A stretch of DNA of 64,000 nucleotides from Falsiroseomonas selenitidurans (GTDB lineage Bacteria; Pseudomonadota; Alphaproteobacteria; Acetobacterales; Acetobacteraceae): assembly GCF_012103215.1 (NCBI RefSeq), contig NZ_JAAVNE010000007.1, positions 62,001-126,000 on the forward strand, written 5' to 3'. A program made the position numbers and the translations under genes. The notes beneath the pieces were generated by a model. That model ran no database searches. It was given only the letters and a program-made list of their open reading frames with translations, and was not told the origin of the DNA. The stretch's first letter is position 1, and every line of letters begins with the position of its first letter. Shown here in pieces: positions 33,586-42,984 of this stretch.

Positions 33586-34836
33586 ATGCGCTATTCCGCC
33601 CTGGCCCTGCTGCGCCATGCCCTGACCGACAACCGGTCCTGGACTCCCGCCTGGCGCGAACCCACGCCGAAGTCTGCCTATGACACGATCATCGTCGGTG
33701 GCGGCGGGCATGGGCTGGCCACGGCGCATTACCTGGCGAAGGAGCATGGCCTGACCGATGTGGCGGTGGTGGAGAAGGGCTGGCTGGGTTCCGGCAATGT
33801 CGGGCGCAACACCACCATCATCCGCTCCAACTACCTGCTGCCCGGCAACACGCCCTTCTACGAGCATTCGATGAAGCTGTGGGAAGGGCTGGAGCAGGAC
33901 ATCAACTACAACGCCATGGTCAGCCAGCGCGGCGTGCTGAACCTGTTCCATTCGGACAGCCAGCGGGATGCCTATGCCCGCCGCGGCAACGCCATGCGGC
34001 TGGCCGGCGTGGATGCGGAATTGCTGGACGCGGCGCAGGTGCGCGCCATGGTGCCGGGGCTGGCCATGGAGGGCCGGCGCTTCCCCGTGAAGGGCGGGCT
34101 GCTGCAGCGGCGCGGCGGCACGGTGCGGCACGATGCCGTGGCCTGGGGCTATGCCCGCGCCGCGGATCAGCGCGGCGTGGACCTGCTGCAGAACACGGAG
34201 GTCACCGGCATCCGCATCGAGGCGGGACGTGTCCTCGGCGTGGAGACCACGCGCGGCTTCATCGGCGCCCAGCGCGTCGGCCTGGCGGTGGCGGGCAACA
34301 CCTCCCGCGTCGCGGCCATGGCGGGGCTGCGCCTGCCGATCGAAAGCCATGTGCTGCAGGCCTTCGTGTCGGAGGCCGTGAAGCCGATGATCCACACCGT
34401 CGTCACCTATGGCGCGGGCCACCTCTATGTCAGCCAGTCCGACAAGGGCGGGCTGGTGTTCGGTGGCGATATCGACGGCTACAATTCCTATGCCCAGCGC
34501 GGCAATTTGCCGGTGGTGCACGACGTGATGGAATGCGCGGTGCAGCTGTTCCCGGCCATGTCGCGGCTGCGCACTCTGCGGCAATGGGGGGGCATCATGG
34601 ACATGTCGATGGACGGATCGCCGATCATCGACCGCACGCCGATCGACGGCCTCTTTCTCAATTGCGGCTGGTGCTATGGCGGCTTCAAGGCCACGCCGGC
34701 CTCCGGCTGGTGTTTTGCCCACACCATCGCCACCGGGCAGCCGCATGCGCTGAACGCCGCCTTCCGGCTGGACCGTTTCGCGACGGGCGCCGTGATCGAC
34801 GAGAAGGGCGCGGGCGCCCAGGCGAATCTGCACTGA
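33586..34836 (+). CDS. soxB: Sarcosine oxidase subunit beta
   Basis: A 416-residue flavoprotein of heterotetrameric sarcosine oxidase. It has the FAD fold DTIIVGGGGHGLATAHYLA (residues 33-51), the GSGNVGRNTTIIRSNYLLPG segment and RHDAVAWGYA, where His182 is at the position that carries covalent FMN in this enzyme class. It oxidatively demethylates sarcosine, giving glycine, with formaldehyde passed to tetrahydrofolate in subunit alpha. The start is ATG 33586, with only a weak GGTGG upstream. It leads the soxBDAG operon. Confidence 0.96.
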   Translation: MRYSALALLRHALTDNRSWTPAWREPTPKSAYDTIIVGGGGHGLATAHYLAKEHGLTDVAVVEKGWLGSGNVGRNTTIIRSNYLLPGNTPFYEHSMKLWEGLEQDINYNAMVSQRGVLNLFHSDSQRDAYARRGNAMRLAGVDAELLDAAQVRAMVPGLAMEGRRFPVKGGLLQRRGGTVRHDAVAWGYARAADQRGVDLLQNTEVTGIRIEAGRVLGVETTRGFIGAQRVGLAVAGNTSRVAAMAGLRLPIESHVLQAFVSEAVKPMIHTVVTYGAGHLYVSQSDKGGLVFGGDIDGYNSYAQRGNLPVVHDVMECAVQLFPAMSRLRTLRQWGGIMDMSMDGSPIIDRTPIDGLFLNCGWCYGGFKATPASGWCFAHTIATGQPHALNAAFRLDRFATGAVIDEKGAGAQANLH

Positions 34837-35087
34837 TGCGCATCCTCTGCCCCTATTGCGGCGACCGCGACGCGGCCGAATTCACCACCATCGGCAGCGC
34901 CCCGCCGCCGCGCCCCGCACCGGATGCACCGATGGCGGAATGGCACGCCTTCCTGCACCTGCGCGACAACCCCGCCGGGCTGCATGCGGAATTGTGGCAG
35001 CACAGCCAGGGCTGCCGGCAATGGCTGCGGGTGATGCGCGACACGCGCAGCCACGCCGTGGCCGGTGCCGAGGCCTGCCGGTCATGA
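34836..35087 (+). CDS. soxD: Sarcosine oxidase subunit delta
   Basis: An 83-residue zinc protein. Likely ligands are Cys5, Cys8, His56 and Cys60 (LCPYCGDRD and WQHSQGC), the same pattern as in known SoxD. The family features WHAFLHLRDNPAGLH and MRDTRSHAV are present. It is a structural subunit of the cytoplasmic tetramer. It starts on the last base of the soxB stop and overlaps soxA by four bases. Confidence 0.96.
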   Translation: MRILCPYCGDRDAAEFTTIGSAPPPRPAPDAPMAEWHAFLHLRDNPAGLHAELWQHSQGCRQWLRVMRDTRSHAVAGAEACRS

Positions 35088-38005
35088 CGCGGCTGGCCAG
35101 CGGCGGGCGCATCGACCGCGCGCAGACCCTGCGCTTCAGCTTCGACGGCACGCCCTACACCGGCCAGGCCGGCGATACCCTGGCCTCCGCCCTGCTCGCC
35201 AATGGCGTGCGGCTGGTCGGGCGGTCCTTCAAGTACCACCGCCCGCGCGGCATCTGGGGCCTGGGGGCGGAGGAGCCGAACGCGCTGGTGGAACTGCGCG
35301 AAGGGGCGCGCCGGGAGCCCAACACGCGGGCCACCACGGCGGAACTGTTCGAGGGCCTGGCCGCGCGCAGCCAGAACCGCTGGCCGAGCCTGCGCTTCGA
35401 CGTGCAGGCCGTGAACGGGCTGTTCGGCCCGATCCTCTCGGCCGGCTTCTACTACAAGACCTTCATGTGGCCGGCTTCCTTCTGGGAGAAGGTGTACGAG
35501 CCGCTGATCCGCCGTGCCGCCGGCCTCGGCCGCGCGCCGGAGGAAGTCGACCCCGATGCGTATGAGCGCATGCACGCCCATTGCGACGTGCTGGTGATCG
35601 GCGCCGGCCCGGCGGGGCTGGCCGCGGCGCTCGCCGCCGCGCGCAGCGGCGCGCGGGTGATCCTGGCGGATGAGGATGCGGAGCCCGGTGGCCGCCTGCT
35701 GGCGGACCGGCAGGAGATCGGCGGCCTGCCGGCGGCGGATTGGGCGGCGCAGGTGCTGGCGGAACTCGCCGGCTTCCGCGACGTGACGCTGCTGCCGCGC
35801 ACCACGGTCTTCGGCGCCTTCGACCACGGCACCTATGGCGCCGTGCAGCGCGTGGCGGACCATCTGGCCACGCCGCCGGAGGGGACGCCGCGGCAGCGCG
35901 GCTGGACCATCGTGGCGCGGCGCGCCGTGCTGGCGGCCGGCGCGGTGGAACGGCCCATCGCCTTTGCGGGCAATGACCGCCCCGGCGTGATGTCGGCCGC
36001 CGCGGTGCGCGGCTACCTCAACCGCTATGCGGTGCTGCCTGGCCGGCGCGCCGTGGTCTTCACCGCCGGCGACGATGGCTGGCGCAGCGCCGCGGACCTG
36101 CTGGCGGCCGGCGCGGAGGTGACGGTGGTGGAGGCGCGGGATGCCGTCGCCCCCGCCATCGCCGAGGCCGCGCGCGGTGCCCGACAGATCCTGGGCGCCC
36201 GGGTCGCGGGCACCGCCGGCGGGCTGGGCCTGGCCGGCGTCACGCTCACCGACGGGCAGCGCCTCCCGGCGGACCTGCTGGCCGTCGCGGGCGGCTGGAA
36301 TCCGCTGCTGAACCTCTCCGGGCACCATGGCGCGCGGCCGCGCTGGGATGACGCGCTGCTGGCCTTCGTGCCGGATGCCGCGCCGCCCGGCATGGCGGTG
36401 GCCGGCGCCGCCGCGGGGCGGATGACGCTGGCCGCCTGCCTGGCCGATGGCGCCGCGGCCGGGCTACGCGCGGCGGAGGAGGCCGGCCATCCCGGCCAGC
36501 CTCTGGCGCTGCCGCGCGCCGATGACGAACCCGCCGGGCTGCGCGCGCTGTTCCATGTGCCCGGCCGCGGCAAGGCCTTCGTCGATTTCCAGCACGACGT
36601 CACCGCCGACGACATCGCGCTGGCGGCGCGGGAGGGATTCCGCAGCGTCGAGCATGCCAAGCGCTACACCACGCTCGGCATGGCCACCGACCAGGGCCGC
36701 ACCTCCAATGTCACCGGTCTGGCGATCCTGGCGGCGGCGACGGGGCGCAGCATCGCGGAGACCGGCACCACCCTGTTCCGCCCGCCCTACACGCCGGTGG
36801 CGATCGGCGCCCTGGCCGGCCACCAGACCGGGCGCGACTTCCGCCCCACGCGGCGGACGCCGCTGCACGGCTGGGCCGCCGGGCAGGGCGCCAGCTTCGT
36901 CGAATCCGGCGCCTGGCTGCGCGCCGAATGGTATGCCCGCCCCGGTGAGCGCGGCTGGCGCGACAGCGTGGACCGGGAGGCGCAGGCGGTGCGCCGCGAT
37001 GTCGGCTTCTGCGACGTCTCGACGCTCGGCAAGATCGAGGTGGTGGGTCCGGATGCGGCGGCGCTGCTCGACCTGGTCTATGCCAACGACATCGCCAGCC
37101 TGAAGCCCGGCCGCATCCGCTACGGCGTGATGCTGCGGGAGGATGGCTTCGTCTTCGACGACGGCACCTGCGCGCGCTTCGCCCCCGACCGCTTCCTGCT
37201 GACCACGACGACCGCGAATGCGGCGCGGGTGCTGCAGCATCTGGAGTATGCCCACCAGGTGCTGCGGCCTTCGCTCACGGTCGCGCTGCTGTCGGTCACC
37301 GATGCCTGGGCGCAGGTCTCGCTGGCCGGGCCGCGTGCCCGCACCGTGCTGGGCGGGCTGCTGCCGGGCGTGGCGCTGGGCAACGAGGCCTTCCCGCACA
37401 TGTCCTGCGCCGAGGTGGTGCTGGAGGGCGGCATGCCCGCGCGGCTGTACCGCCTCTCCTTCTCCGGCGAACTGGCCTATGAGATCGGCGTGCCACCGGA
37501 TGCGGCGGCGGCGCTGGCCGACCGGCTGCTGGCCGCCGGCGCCACGCCCTATGGGACGGAGGCGCTGGGCGTGCTGCGGATCGAGAAGGGGCATGTCGGC
37601 GGCGGCGAACTGAACGGCCAGACCACCGCGGGCGATCTCGGCCTGGGGCGGATGCTGTCGCGGCGCAAGGATTTCATCGGCCGCGCCCTGGCGCAGCGCC
37701 CGGCACTGGTCGATCCGGCGCGGCTGGTGCTGGTCGGGCTGCTGGCGGGGGCGGTGCTGCGCGGCGGGTCGCATCTGCTGGCGCCGGGGGCGCCGGCCAC
37801 CACGGCGCATGATCTGGGCCATGTCACCTCCGCCTGCTGGTCGCCGCATCTGGGGCGGATGATCGGCCTGGCGCTGCTGGCCGAGGGGCGGTCGCGCATC
37901 GGCACGCGGATCCGCGTGCACGACCCGCTGCGCGGCGGCGATACGGAGGCGGAGGTGGTGGAGCCGGTGTTCATCGACCGCGAAGGGCTGCGCAGCCGTG
38001 GCTGA
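35084..38005 (+). CDS. soxA: Sarcosine oxidase subunit alpha
   Basis: A 973-residue multidomain subunit. The N-terminal ferredoxin-like part (RFSFDGTPYTGQAGDTLASAL, YHRPRGIWGL) is followed by a NAD-binding fold at about 168-190 (VLVIGAGPAGLAAALAAA), then NDRPGVMSAAAVRGYL. The C-terminal tetrahydrofolate-binding aminomethyltransferase domain carries RDVGFCDVSTLGKIEVVGPDA and TEALGVLRIEKGHV. It binds NAD and folate and takes the one-carbon unit released by SoxB. It overlaps soxG by eight bases. Confidence 0.96.
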   Translation: MTRLASGGRIDRAQTLRFSFDGTPYTGQAGDTLASALLANGVRLVGRSFKYHRPRGIWGLGAEEPNALVELREGARREPNTRATTAELFEGLAARSQNRWPSLRFDVQAVNGLFGPILSAGFYYKTFMWPASFWEKVYEPLIRRAAGLGRAPEEVDPDAYERMHAHCDVLVIGAGPAGLAAALAAARSGARVILADEDAEPGGRLLADRQEIGGLPAADWAAQVLAELAGFRDVTLLPRTTVFGAFDHGTYGAVQRVADHLATPPEGTPRQRGWTIVARRAVLAAGAVERPIAFAGNDRPGVMSAAAVRGYLNRYAVLPGRRAVVFTAGDDGWRSAADLLAAGAEVTVVEARDAVAPAIAEAARGARQILGARVAGTAGGLGLAGVTLTDGQRLPADLLAVAGGWNPLLNLSGHHGARPRWDDALLAFVPDAAPPGMAVAGAAAGRMTLAACLADGAAAGLRAAEEAGHPGQPLALPRADDEPAGLRALFHVPGRGKAFVDFQHDVTADDIALAAREGFRSVEHAKRYTTLGMATDQGRTSNVTGLAILAAATGRSIAETGTTLFRPPYTPVAIGALAGHQTGRDFRPTRRTPLHGWAAGQGASFVESGAWLRAEWYARPGERGWRDSVDREAQAVRRDVGFCDVSTLGKIEVVGPDAAALLDLVYANDIASLKPGRIRYGVMLREDGFVFDDGTCARFAPDRFLLTTTTANAARVLQHLEYAHQVLRPSLTVALLSVTDAWAQVSLAGPRARTVLGGLLPGVALGNEAFPHMSCAEVVLEGGMPARLYRLSFSGELAYEIGVPPDAAAALADRLLAAGATPYGTEALGVLRIEKGHVGGGELNGQTTAGDLGLGRMLSRRKDFIGRALAQRPALVDPARLVLVGLLAGAVLRGGSHLLAPGAPATTAHDLGHVTSACWSPHLGRMIGLALLAEGRSRIGTRIRVHDPLRGGDTEAEVVEPVFIDREGLRSRG

Positions 38006-38543
38006 GCAGGTCCTGGAAGGGCTGCGCGCCCCGCCGGCGCCGGCGGCACCGCGGGTCACGCTGCGCGAGCTGACCGGCTGCACGCTGACGGCGCTGCACG
38101 GGCCACAGGGCCTGCTGGCCGGCCTGCCGCAGCGCCCCGGCTGGGCGGCGCTGCCAGGCGGCACGGCGATCTGGACGGCGCCCGGCCAATGGCTGTGGAT
38201 GGGCGTGCCGCCGCCCGTGCCGCCGGCACACGCCACGCCGCTCAACGGCGCCCGCTGCCTGCTGGAACTGGACGGCCCGCTGGCGACGGAACTGCTGGCC
38301 ACGCTGCTGCCGATCGACCTGCATCGGCGCGCCTTCCCGCATGGCGCCGCGGCCGCGACGCAGGGGGCGCATGTGCCGCTGCTGGTCTGGCGCGCGGCCA
38401 ACGCCTTCCGCCTGGCCTGCTACCGCAGCTATGGCCTGGCGCTGGCCGGCGCGCTGGTGGCGGCGGGGCGCGGCCGGGCGCTGGCCTATGCCGGCGCCAC
38501 CCCCTGGGCGCCAGAGCCCGCTGCACCGGCCGATGCGGCCTGA
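37998..38543 (+). CDS. soxG: Sarcosine oxidase subunit gamma
   Basis: A 181-residue small subunit starting at GTG 37998 inside the end of soxA. It shows the family features LRELTGCTLTALHG, WLWMGV, ARCLLELDGPLATELLATLLPIDLH and a C-terminal YRSYGLALAGALVAAG. SoxG is the most divergent subunit, so order in the operon is important evidence. It overlaps the phosphopantetheinyl transferase start by 11 bases. No glyA or purU lies in this operon, unlike several other sox loci. Confidence 0.88.
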   Translation: MAEQVLEGLRAPPAPAAPRVTLRELTGCTLTALHGPQGLLAGLPQRPGWAALPGGTAIWTAPGQWLWMGVPPPVPPAHATPLNGARCLLELDGPLATELLATLLPIDLHRRAFPHGAAAATQGAHVPLLVWRAANAFRLACYRSYGLALAGALVAAGRGRALAYAGATPWAPEPAAPADAA

Positions 38544-39213
38544 AGCGCGTGGGCGCGGCCTGGTCCGGCTGCGCTGGTGGCGGCCGGATGCGGTGGATGC
38601 CGCCACCCTTGTCGCCTGGCACGCCACGCTGGACGCGGCCGAGCAGGCGGCCGCCGCGCGCTTCCGCTTCGCCGCCGACCGCCACGCCTATATCGCCGCG
38701 CATGCGCTGGCCCGGCAGATGCTGAGCGCCGCCGGCGGCCTGCCACCCGAGGCCTGGCGCTTCACCCGCACCGCCGCCGGCAAGCCGGAGCTGGAGGCGG
38801 CGCACGGGATGCCCTGGCTGCGCTTCAACCTCTCCCACACCCGCACGCTGGTCGCCTGCGCCACCACGGCGCGGGACGATCTCGGGCTGGATGTGGAGGA
38901 TGTGGCGCGCGCCCCCGCCAGCCCCGCCCTCGCGCAGCGCTATTTCGCGGCGGAGGAGGCGGCGCTGCTGGCGGCGCTGCCGCAGGACCGGCGGCACGAG
39001 GCCTTCCTGCGGATCTGGACGCTGAAGGAGGCCTTCGTGAAGGCGACGGGCGCGGGCATCGCCCTGGGGCTGGATCGCTTCGCCGTGGCGCTGGACCCGC
39101 CGCGCCTGTGCCGCCTGCCGGCGGAGGCCGGGGCGCTGGGCGATTGGCGCTTCCTGCAATGGCAGCCGACGCGCTCGCACATCCTGGCGATGGCGCTGCG
39201 CCGCGCCCTATAG
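38533..39213 (+). CDS. 4'-phosphopantetheinyl transferase (Sfp type)
   Basis: A 226-residue enzyme with the two metal-binding motifs GLDVEDV and WTLKEAFVKATGAG, plus PWLRFNLSHTRTLVA, typical of Sfp/Gsp transferases. It moves phosphopantetheine from CoA to a carrier protein. It is coupled to soxG by an 11-base overlap, an unusual position, since no PKS or NRPS gene is in the window. The carrier may be an acyl-carrier protein elsewhere. It converges with the phospholipase D gene (6-base overlap). Confidence 0.92.
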   Translation: MRPEARGRGLVRLRWWRPDAVDAATLVAWHATLDAAEQAAAARFRFAADRHAYIAAHALARQMLSAAGGLPPEAWRFTRTAAGKPELEAAHGMPWLRFNLSHTRTLVACATTARDDLGLDVEDVARAPASPALAQRYFAAEEAALLAALPQDRRHEAFLRIWTLKEAFVKATGAGIALGLDRFAVALDPPRLCRLPAEAGALGDWRFLQWQPTRSHILAMALRRAL

Positions 39214-40731
39214 CTGCGATTCGATCGGCAGCCAGCGCAGCACCGTCGCCATGGCGCGGCGGCGCAGCGAGGCATCAGGCTCCTCCCGCAGCGTGACCGC
39301 GCCGCGATCGCCACCCTGCCCCGTCCAGGTCAGCCGCCCCGCTTCCAGCCCCAGCCTCCAGCTGCGCGCCGGGTGGGCCAGGCGGGCATGTTCCTCCCGC
39401 AATTCCTGCGCCAGGGTCGGGTGGTGGACGAAGGCGCCCATTTCCGTGTTCAGCGCGGCGGAGCGCGGATCGAGGTTGAAGGAGCCGACGAAGATCGGCC
39501 CGTCATCCACCACGAAGGCCTTGGTGTGCAGGCTGGCACCGCGGGAGCCGAAGACGCTGGTATCCTCGTCCTCGCCCGAAGGCTTCAGCTCGAACAGCGA
39601 AACCCCGGCCCGCAACAGGGGCTCGCGGTACTTGGCGTAGCCGCCATGCACCGCCACCACATCCGTCGCGGCGAGGGAATTGGTGACGACGGACACCTTC
39701 ACCCCGCGCGCCACCATCTCCAGCAGCAGCGCCAGCCCGGCCTGGCCGGGCACGAAATAGGGCGAGATCAGCAGCGCTTCCCGCTGCGCGCGGCGGAGCG
39801 CATCGGCGATCTCCGGCGCGATGCCGCCGGCGGCGCGGGCCAGGCGGCGGGCGGCGAGGCCCTTCTTCGCCTTCTGCGGCGGGTCCGCCACCACCTCCAC
39901 CATCCCCGGCTGCACGGCAACCATGCCCCGCAGCAGGTGGGAGACAGCGCTGCGCAGCTGCCCCAGATGCGCCAGGTAGCGCTGCGCCTCCGGCGCCGCC
40001 TGGGCCTCCGCCAGCGTGCCGCGCAGCCGCGCCAGGCCGCGGTGCCGGCCCTCGGTCTGGCAGACCTCGGCGGCGGGGCGCGCCAGGCTGCTGGCCCAGT
40101 AGCGCTCGAACACCTTGCGGTGGCCCTCTGCCGCGGCGCCGGCCAGCACCAGGTCCATGTCGCGGAAATTGAACTCCTCCGCCTCGGCGCCGAAGTACGC
40201 GTCGCCCAGATTGCGGCCGCCGGCGATCGCCACGCCGGCATCGGCGATCCAGGCCTTGTTGTGCATGCGGCGGTTCAGGTGCCAGCCGCCGAACAGCATC
40301 TCCAGCAGGAAGCCGGCGCGGCCGAACATCCGCCAGCGCGTGCCGTTGAACAGCCGCACCTCGATCCCCGGATGTGAATCCAGGGCCGACAGCACGCGTT
40401 CCCGCCCCAGGGCATAGGCGTCGTCCAGCAGCAGGCGCACGCGCACGCCGCGATCGGCGGCGTCCAGCACCTCCCCGGCCAGCAGCCGGCCGGTCACGTC
40501 GCCGTGCCACATGTAGTATTGCAGATCCAGCCTGTGCTGGGCGGCGCGGGCGGTGGCCACGCGCACGGCGAAGGCGTCCAGCCCCTCCCGCAGCAGGGCG
40601 GCGCCGGCGGGCGCGCCCAGCCGGTCCAGCACCTGGTGCAGCGCCTGGCCCAGGCCCAGCCTGGCCTCCGGATCCGGCGCATGGCCGGTGGGGCGCAGCA
40701 CGGGCGCGGCCTGCATCGCCTGGTCTGGCAT
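39208..40731 (-). CDS. Cardiolipin synthase-like phospholipase D family protein
   Basis: A 507-residue protein with two HKD motifs: HNKAWIADAGVAIAGGRN and HTKAFVVDDGPIFVGSFN. It also has LDLQYYMWHGDVTGRLL and LISPYFVPGQAGLALL, as in ClsC/YmdC-type enzymes. No N-terminal transmembrane helices are seen, unlike ClsA. It probably condenses phosphatidylglycerol or phosphatidylethanolamine to cardiolipin at the inner membrane. GAGGAG four to five bases before ATG 40731 supports the start. Confidence 0.9.
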   Translation of the reverse strand: MPDQAMQAAPVLRPTGHAPDPEARLGLGQALHQVLDRLGAPAGAALLREGLDAFAVRVATARAAQHRLDLQYYMWHGDVTGRLLAGEVLDAADRGVRVRLLLDDAYALGRERVLSALDSHPGIEVRLFNGTRWRMFGRAGFLLEMLFGGWHLNRRMHNKAWIADAGVAIAGGRNLGDAYFGAEAEEFNFRDMDLVLAGAAAEGHRKVFERYWASSLARPAAEVCQTEGRHRGLARLRGTLAEAQAAPEAQRYLAHLGQLRSAVSHLLRGMVAVQPGMVEVVADPPQKAKKGLAARRLARAAGGIAPEIADALRRAQREALLISPYFVPGQAGLALLLEMVARGVKVSVVTNSLAATDVVAVHGGYAKYREPLLRAGVSLFELKPSGEDEDTSVFGSRGASLHTKAFVVDDGPIFVGSFNLDPRSAALNTEMGAFVHHPTLAQELREEHARLAHPARSWRLGLEAGRLTWTGQGGDRGAVTLREEPDASLRRRAMATVLRWLPIESQL

Positions 40732-40804
40732 GCTTCTCCTCTCTCCCACCCGGCAGGTGGCGATCTGCCCTTGGTCAGGCAAGTCGGGCCCGAAGCAAGC
40801 GAAC

Positions 40805-40820
40805 GGCGCGGCGCCGCGCC
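40805..40820 (-). terminator. Perfect 16-base palindrome after the EEP-family gene
   Basis: GGCGCGGCGCCGCGCC is self-complementary, and flanking GAAC/GTTC extend the symmetry. It lies 47 bases beyond the stop of the minus-strand EEP gene and upstream of the cardiolipin synthase-like gene. There is no U-tract, so its terminator role is tentative. Confidence 0.35.
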
Positions 40821-40866
40821 GGTTCGGCCGGCCGACGCGGTCGTGACCGTTACGGAACAGCCCCGT

Positions 40867-41796
40867 TCAGGCGGCGGCTTCGACCGCCGGCGGGCCGGCC
40901 TCCGTCGCTTCCGCCTGCCGGCCGAGCCGGACGAAGGCGGTCAGCGGCAGGTGGTCCGAGGCCACGCGCGCCAGCCCGCTTTCATGCGCCCGCACCCCAT
41001 GCACCAGCCCGCGCGGCCAGCCCAGGATGCGGTCCAGCGCCAGAACCGGCATCCGCGCCGGGAAGCTCGGCGTGCCCGGCCCGGCGCGGCCGAACAGCGG
41101 CTCGAACGCCCGCAGCGATGATCGCGCGCCGGGGCGCCATTCGTTCAGGTCGCCCAGCAGCAGGGTGGGCACCGGATGCCGGTCCTCCGCCAGGGCGCGC
41201 AGGATGGCGATGGCCTGGGCGGTGCGGCTGGAGCGCAGCAGGCCGAGATGCGCCGCCACCACGCGCAGCCGGCCGGCCGGCAGGTCCAGCTCCGCCACCA
41301 GGGCGCCGCGCGGCTCCGCCCCCGGCAGCGCCAGGCGGCGGATGCGGGCGGGGGTGCCGGGACGCACCAGCAGCGCATTGCCGTGCCAGCCATGGCCGTC
41401 CGGCAGGTCCGAGACCGGCAGCGGCACCAGCCCCGTGTCGCGTTCCAGCGCCGCCACGTCCAGCAGCCCGGTGCGGCGGCCGAAGCGGCGATCCGCTTCC
41501 TGCACCGCCACCAGGTCCGCCCCCAGCTCCCCGATCACCGCGGCGATGCGCGCCGGATCGAAGCGCCGGTCCGTGCCGACGCATTTGTGCACATTGTAGG
41601 AGGCGACGCGCAGGTCGTCGCTGGCCCGGCGGACGGCTTCCGCCACACCCGGGGCCGGCGGCGTGGGCCGACGCAGTTCCACCAGCAGGTCCTGCACCGC
41701 CGCGCCCGTGCGGCGCAGATGCTCCTTCACCCGGAAGCGGTCCTTGATGTCCGCCGGGGCATTCGGGGAACGCGGCGGTTTCGCGGAATGTCTCAT
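40867..41796 (-). CDS. Endonuclease/exonuclease/phosphatase-family protein
   Basis: A 309-residue EEP-fold protein. Motifs in order are LRVASYNVHKCVGTDRRF (Asn), LVAVQEADRRF (Glu), NALLVRP, LRVVAAHLGL, TLLLGDLNEW (Asp/Asn) and RVASDHLPLTAFVRL (catalytic Asp-His). About 60 extra N-terminal residues precede the fold. YbhP-like members are often neighbours of cardiolipin synthase genes, as here, which suggests a phosphodiesterase role in lipid metabolism rather than DNA repair. It is divergent from the glycan operon; a GGGACG-GTGA-CGTCCC hairpin (41849-41864) lies in the shared region. Confidence 0.85.
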   Translation of the reverse strand: MRHSAKPPRSPNAPADIKDRFRVKEHLRRTGAAVQDLLVELRRPTPPAPGVAEAVRRASDDLRVASYNVHKCVGTDRRFDPARIAAVIGELGADLVAVQEADRRFGRRTGLLDVAALERDTGLVPLPVSDLPDGHGWHGNALLVRPGTPARIRRLALPGAEPRGALVAELDLPAGRLRVVAAHLGLLRSSRTAQAIAILRALAEDRHPVPTLLLGDLNEWRPGARSSLRAFEPLFGRAGPGTPSFPARMPVLALDRILGWPRGLVHGVRAHESGLARVASDHLPLTAFVRLGRQAEATEAGPPAVEAAA

Positions 41797-42006
41797 GCTC
41801 GAGGGTGGCCGGATTCCGTGTGGCGGGGCGCTCCGGCGACCCGGCTGTGGGACGGTGACGTCCCGATTTAGGCGCCCCGGCAGCGGCTTCCAAGGCTTTT
41901 TGTCACGCGGCGCGACAGCGGCGCTGCCCGATGCGAGCGGCTGCAACTTTGCCGGGCGCGGCCCGTTGGCTGGGCTCCGGAGACCAGAAGAACAGGAAGA
42001 TCCCCC

Positions 42007-42984
42007 TTGCCATCCGCCGAGGCTCCGCCCCTGCGCGCCGCCATGCTGGCCGCCCCGGGCCGCATCGAGATCACCCGCATCGCCCGCCGCGCGCCCGGCC
42101 CCGGCGAGGTGCGGGTGCGGCTGGAAGGCTGCGGCGTCTGCGCCTCCAACCTCACCCCCTGGGCCGGTCCGGACTGGATGCACTTCCCCACCGAACCCGG
42201 CGCCATGGGCCATGAGGGGTGGGGCGTGGTGGAGGCGCTCGGCGACGGCGTGCAGGGGCTGGCGGAGGGCGACCGTGTCGCCACGCTGTTCCAGCACAGC
42301 TATGCGGAGGCCGATACCGGCCCGGCCGAGCAGGTGGTGCGTCTGCCCGCGGTGCTGGATGGCCAGCCCTTCCCGGGCGAGCCGCTGGGCTGTGCCATGA
42401 ACATCTTCCGCCGCAGCGACATCGCGCCGGGGCAGGATGTGGCGATCATCGGCATCGGCTTCCTGGGCGCGCTGCTGACCCGGCTGGCCAGCCAGGCCGG
42501 CGCCCGCGTCATCGCCATCGGCCGCCGCCCCTATGCGCTGGACCTCGCGCGCCGGATGGGCGCGGCGGAGACCATCCCCATGGCGGACCACCAGGCCATC
42601 ATCGACCGGGTGCGGGACCTGACCGGCGGCGCCTTCTGCCCCCGCGTGATCGAGGCGGCGGGCGCGCAATGGCCCCTGGACCTGGCGGCGGAGTTGTGTG
42701 GCGTGCGCGGCCGGCTGGTGATCGCGGGCTACCACCAGGACGGGCCGCGCCAGGTGAACATGCAGCTGTGGAACTGGCGGGGGCTCGACGTGGTGAACGC
42801 GCATGAGCGTGACCCGGCGGAATATCTCCGCGGGATGCGGGAGGCCGTGGCGGCGGTGGTGGCGGGGCGGCTGGACCCGCTGCCGCTGTACACCCATCGC
42901 TTCCCGCTGGAGCAGCTGGGCGCGGCGCTGGATGCGACGCGGGACCGGCCGGACGGCTTCCTCAAGGCGCTGGTGCTGCCATGA
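42007..42984 (+). CDS. Medium-chain zinc-type alcohol/polyol dehydrogenase-like protein
   Basis: A 325-residue MDR protein from TTG 42007, which has AGGAAGA six bases upstream. It has the catalytic-zinc region LEGCGVCASNL and MGHEGWGVVEALG and the nucleotide fold VAIIGIGFLGALLTRLAS. The four-cysteine structural-zinc lobe is absent. It likely oxidises a sugar or sugar-nucleotide hydroxyl. It is coupled by a four-base overlap to a Gfo/Idh/MocA gene at the head of the glycan operon, so the two may interconvert one substrate. Confidence 0.82.
   Translation: MPSAEAPPLRAAMLAAPGRIEITRIARRAPGPGEVRVRLEGCGVCASNLTPWAGPDWMHFPTEPGAMGHEGWGVVEALGDGVQGLAEGDRVATLFQHSYAEADTGPAEQVVRLPAVLDGQPFPGEPLGCAMNIFRRSDIAPGQDVAIIGIGFLGALLTRLASQAGARVIAIGRRPYALDLARRMGAAETIPMADHQAIIDRVRDLTGGAFCPRVIEAAGAQWPLDLAAELCGVRGRLVIAGYHQDGPRQVNMQLWNWRGLDVVNAHERDPAEYLRGMREAVAAVVAGRLDPLPLYTHRFPLEQLGAALDATRDRPDGFLKALVLP

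Noticed and set aside
36464..38401. 645-codon open frame opposite soxA and soxG
   Set aside because: Low-complexity antisense reading over two firmly identified sox genes.
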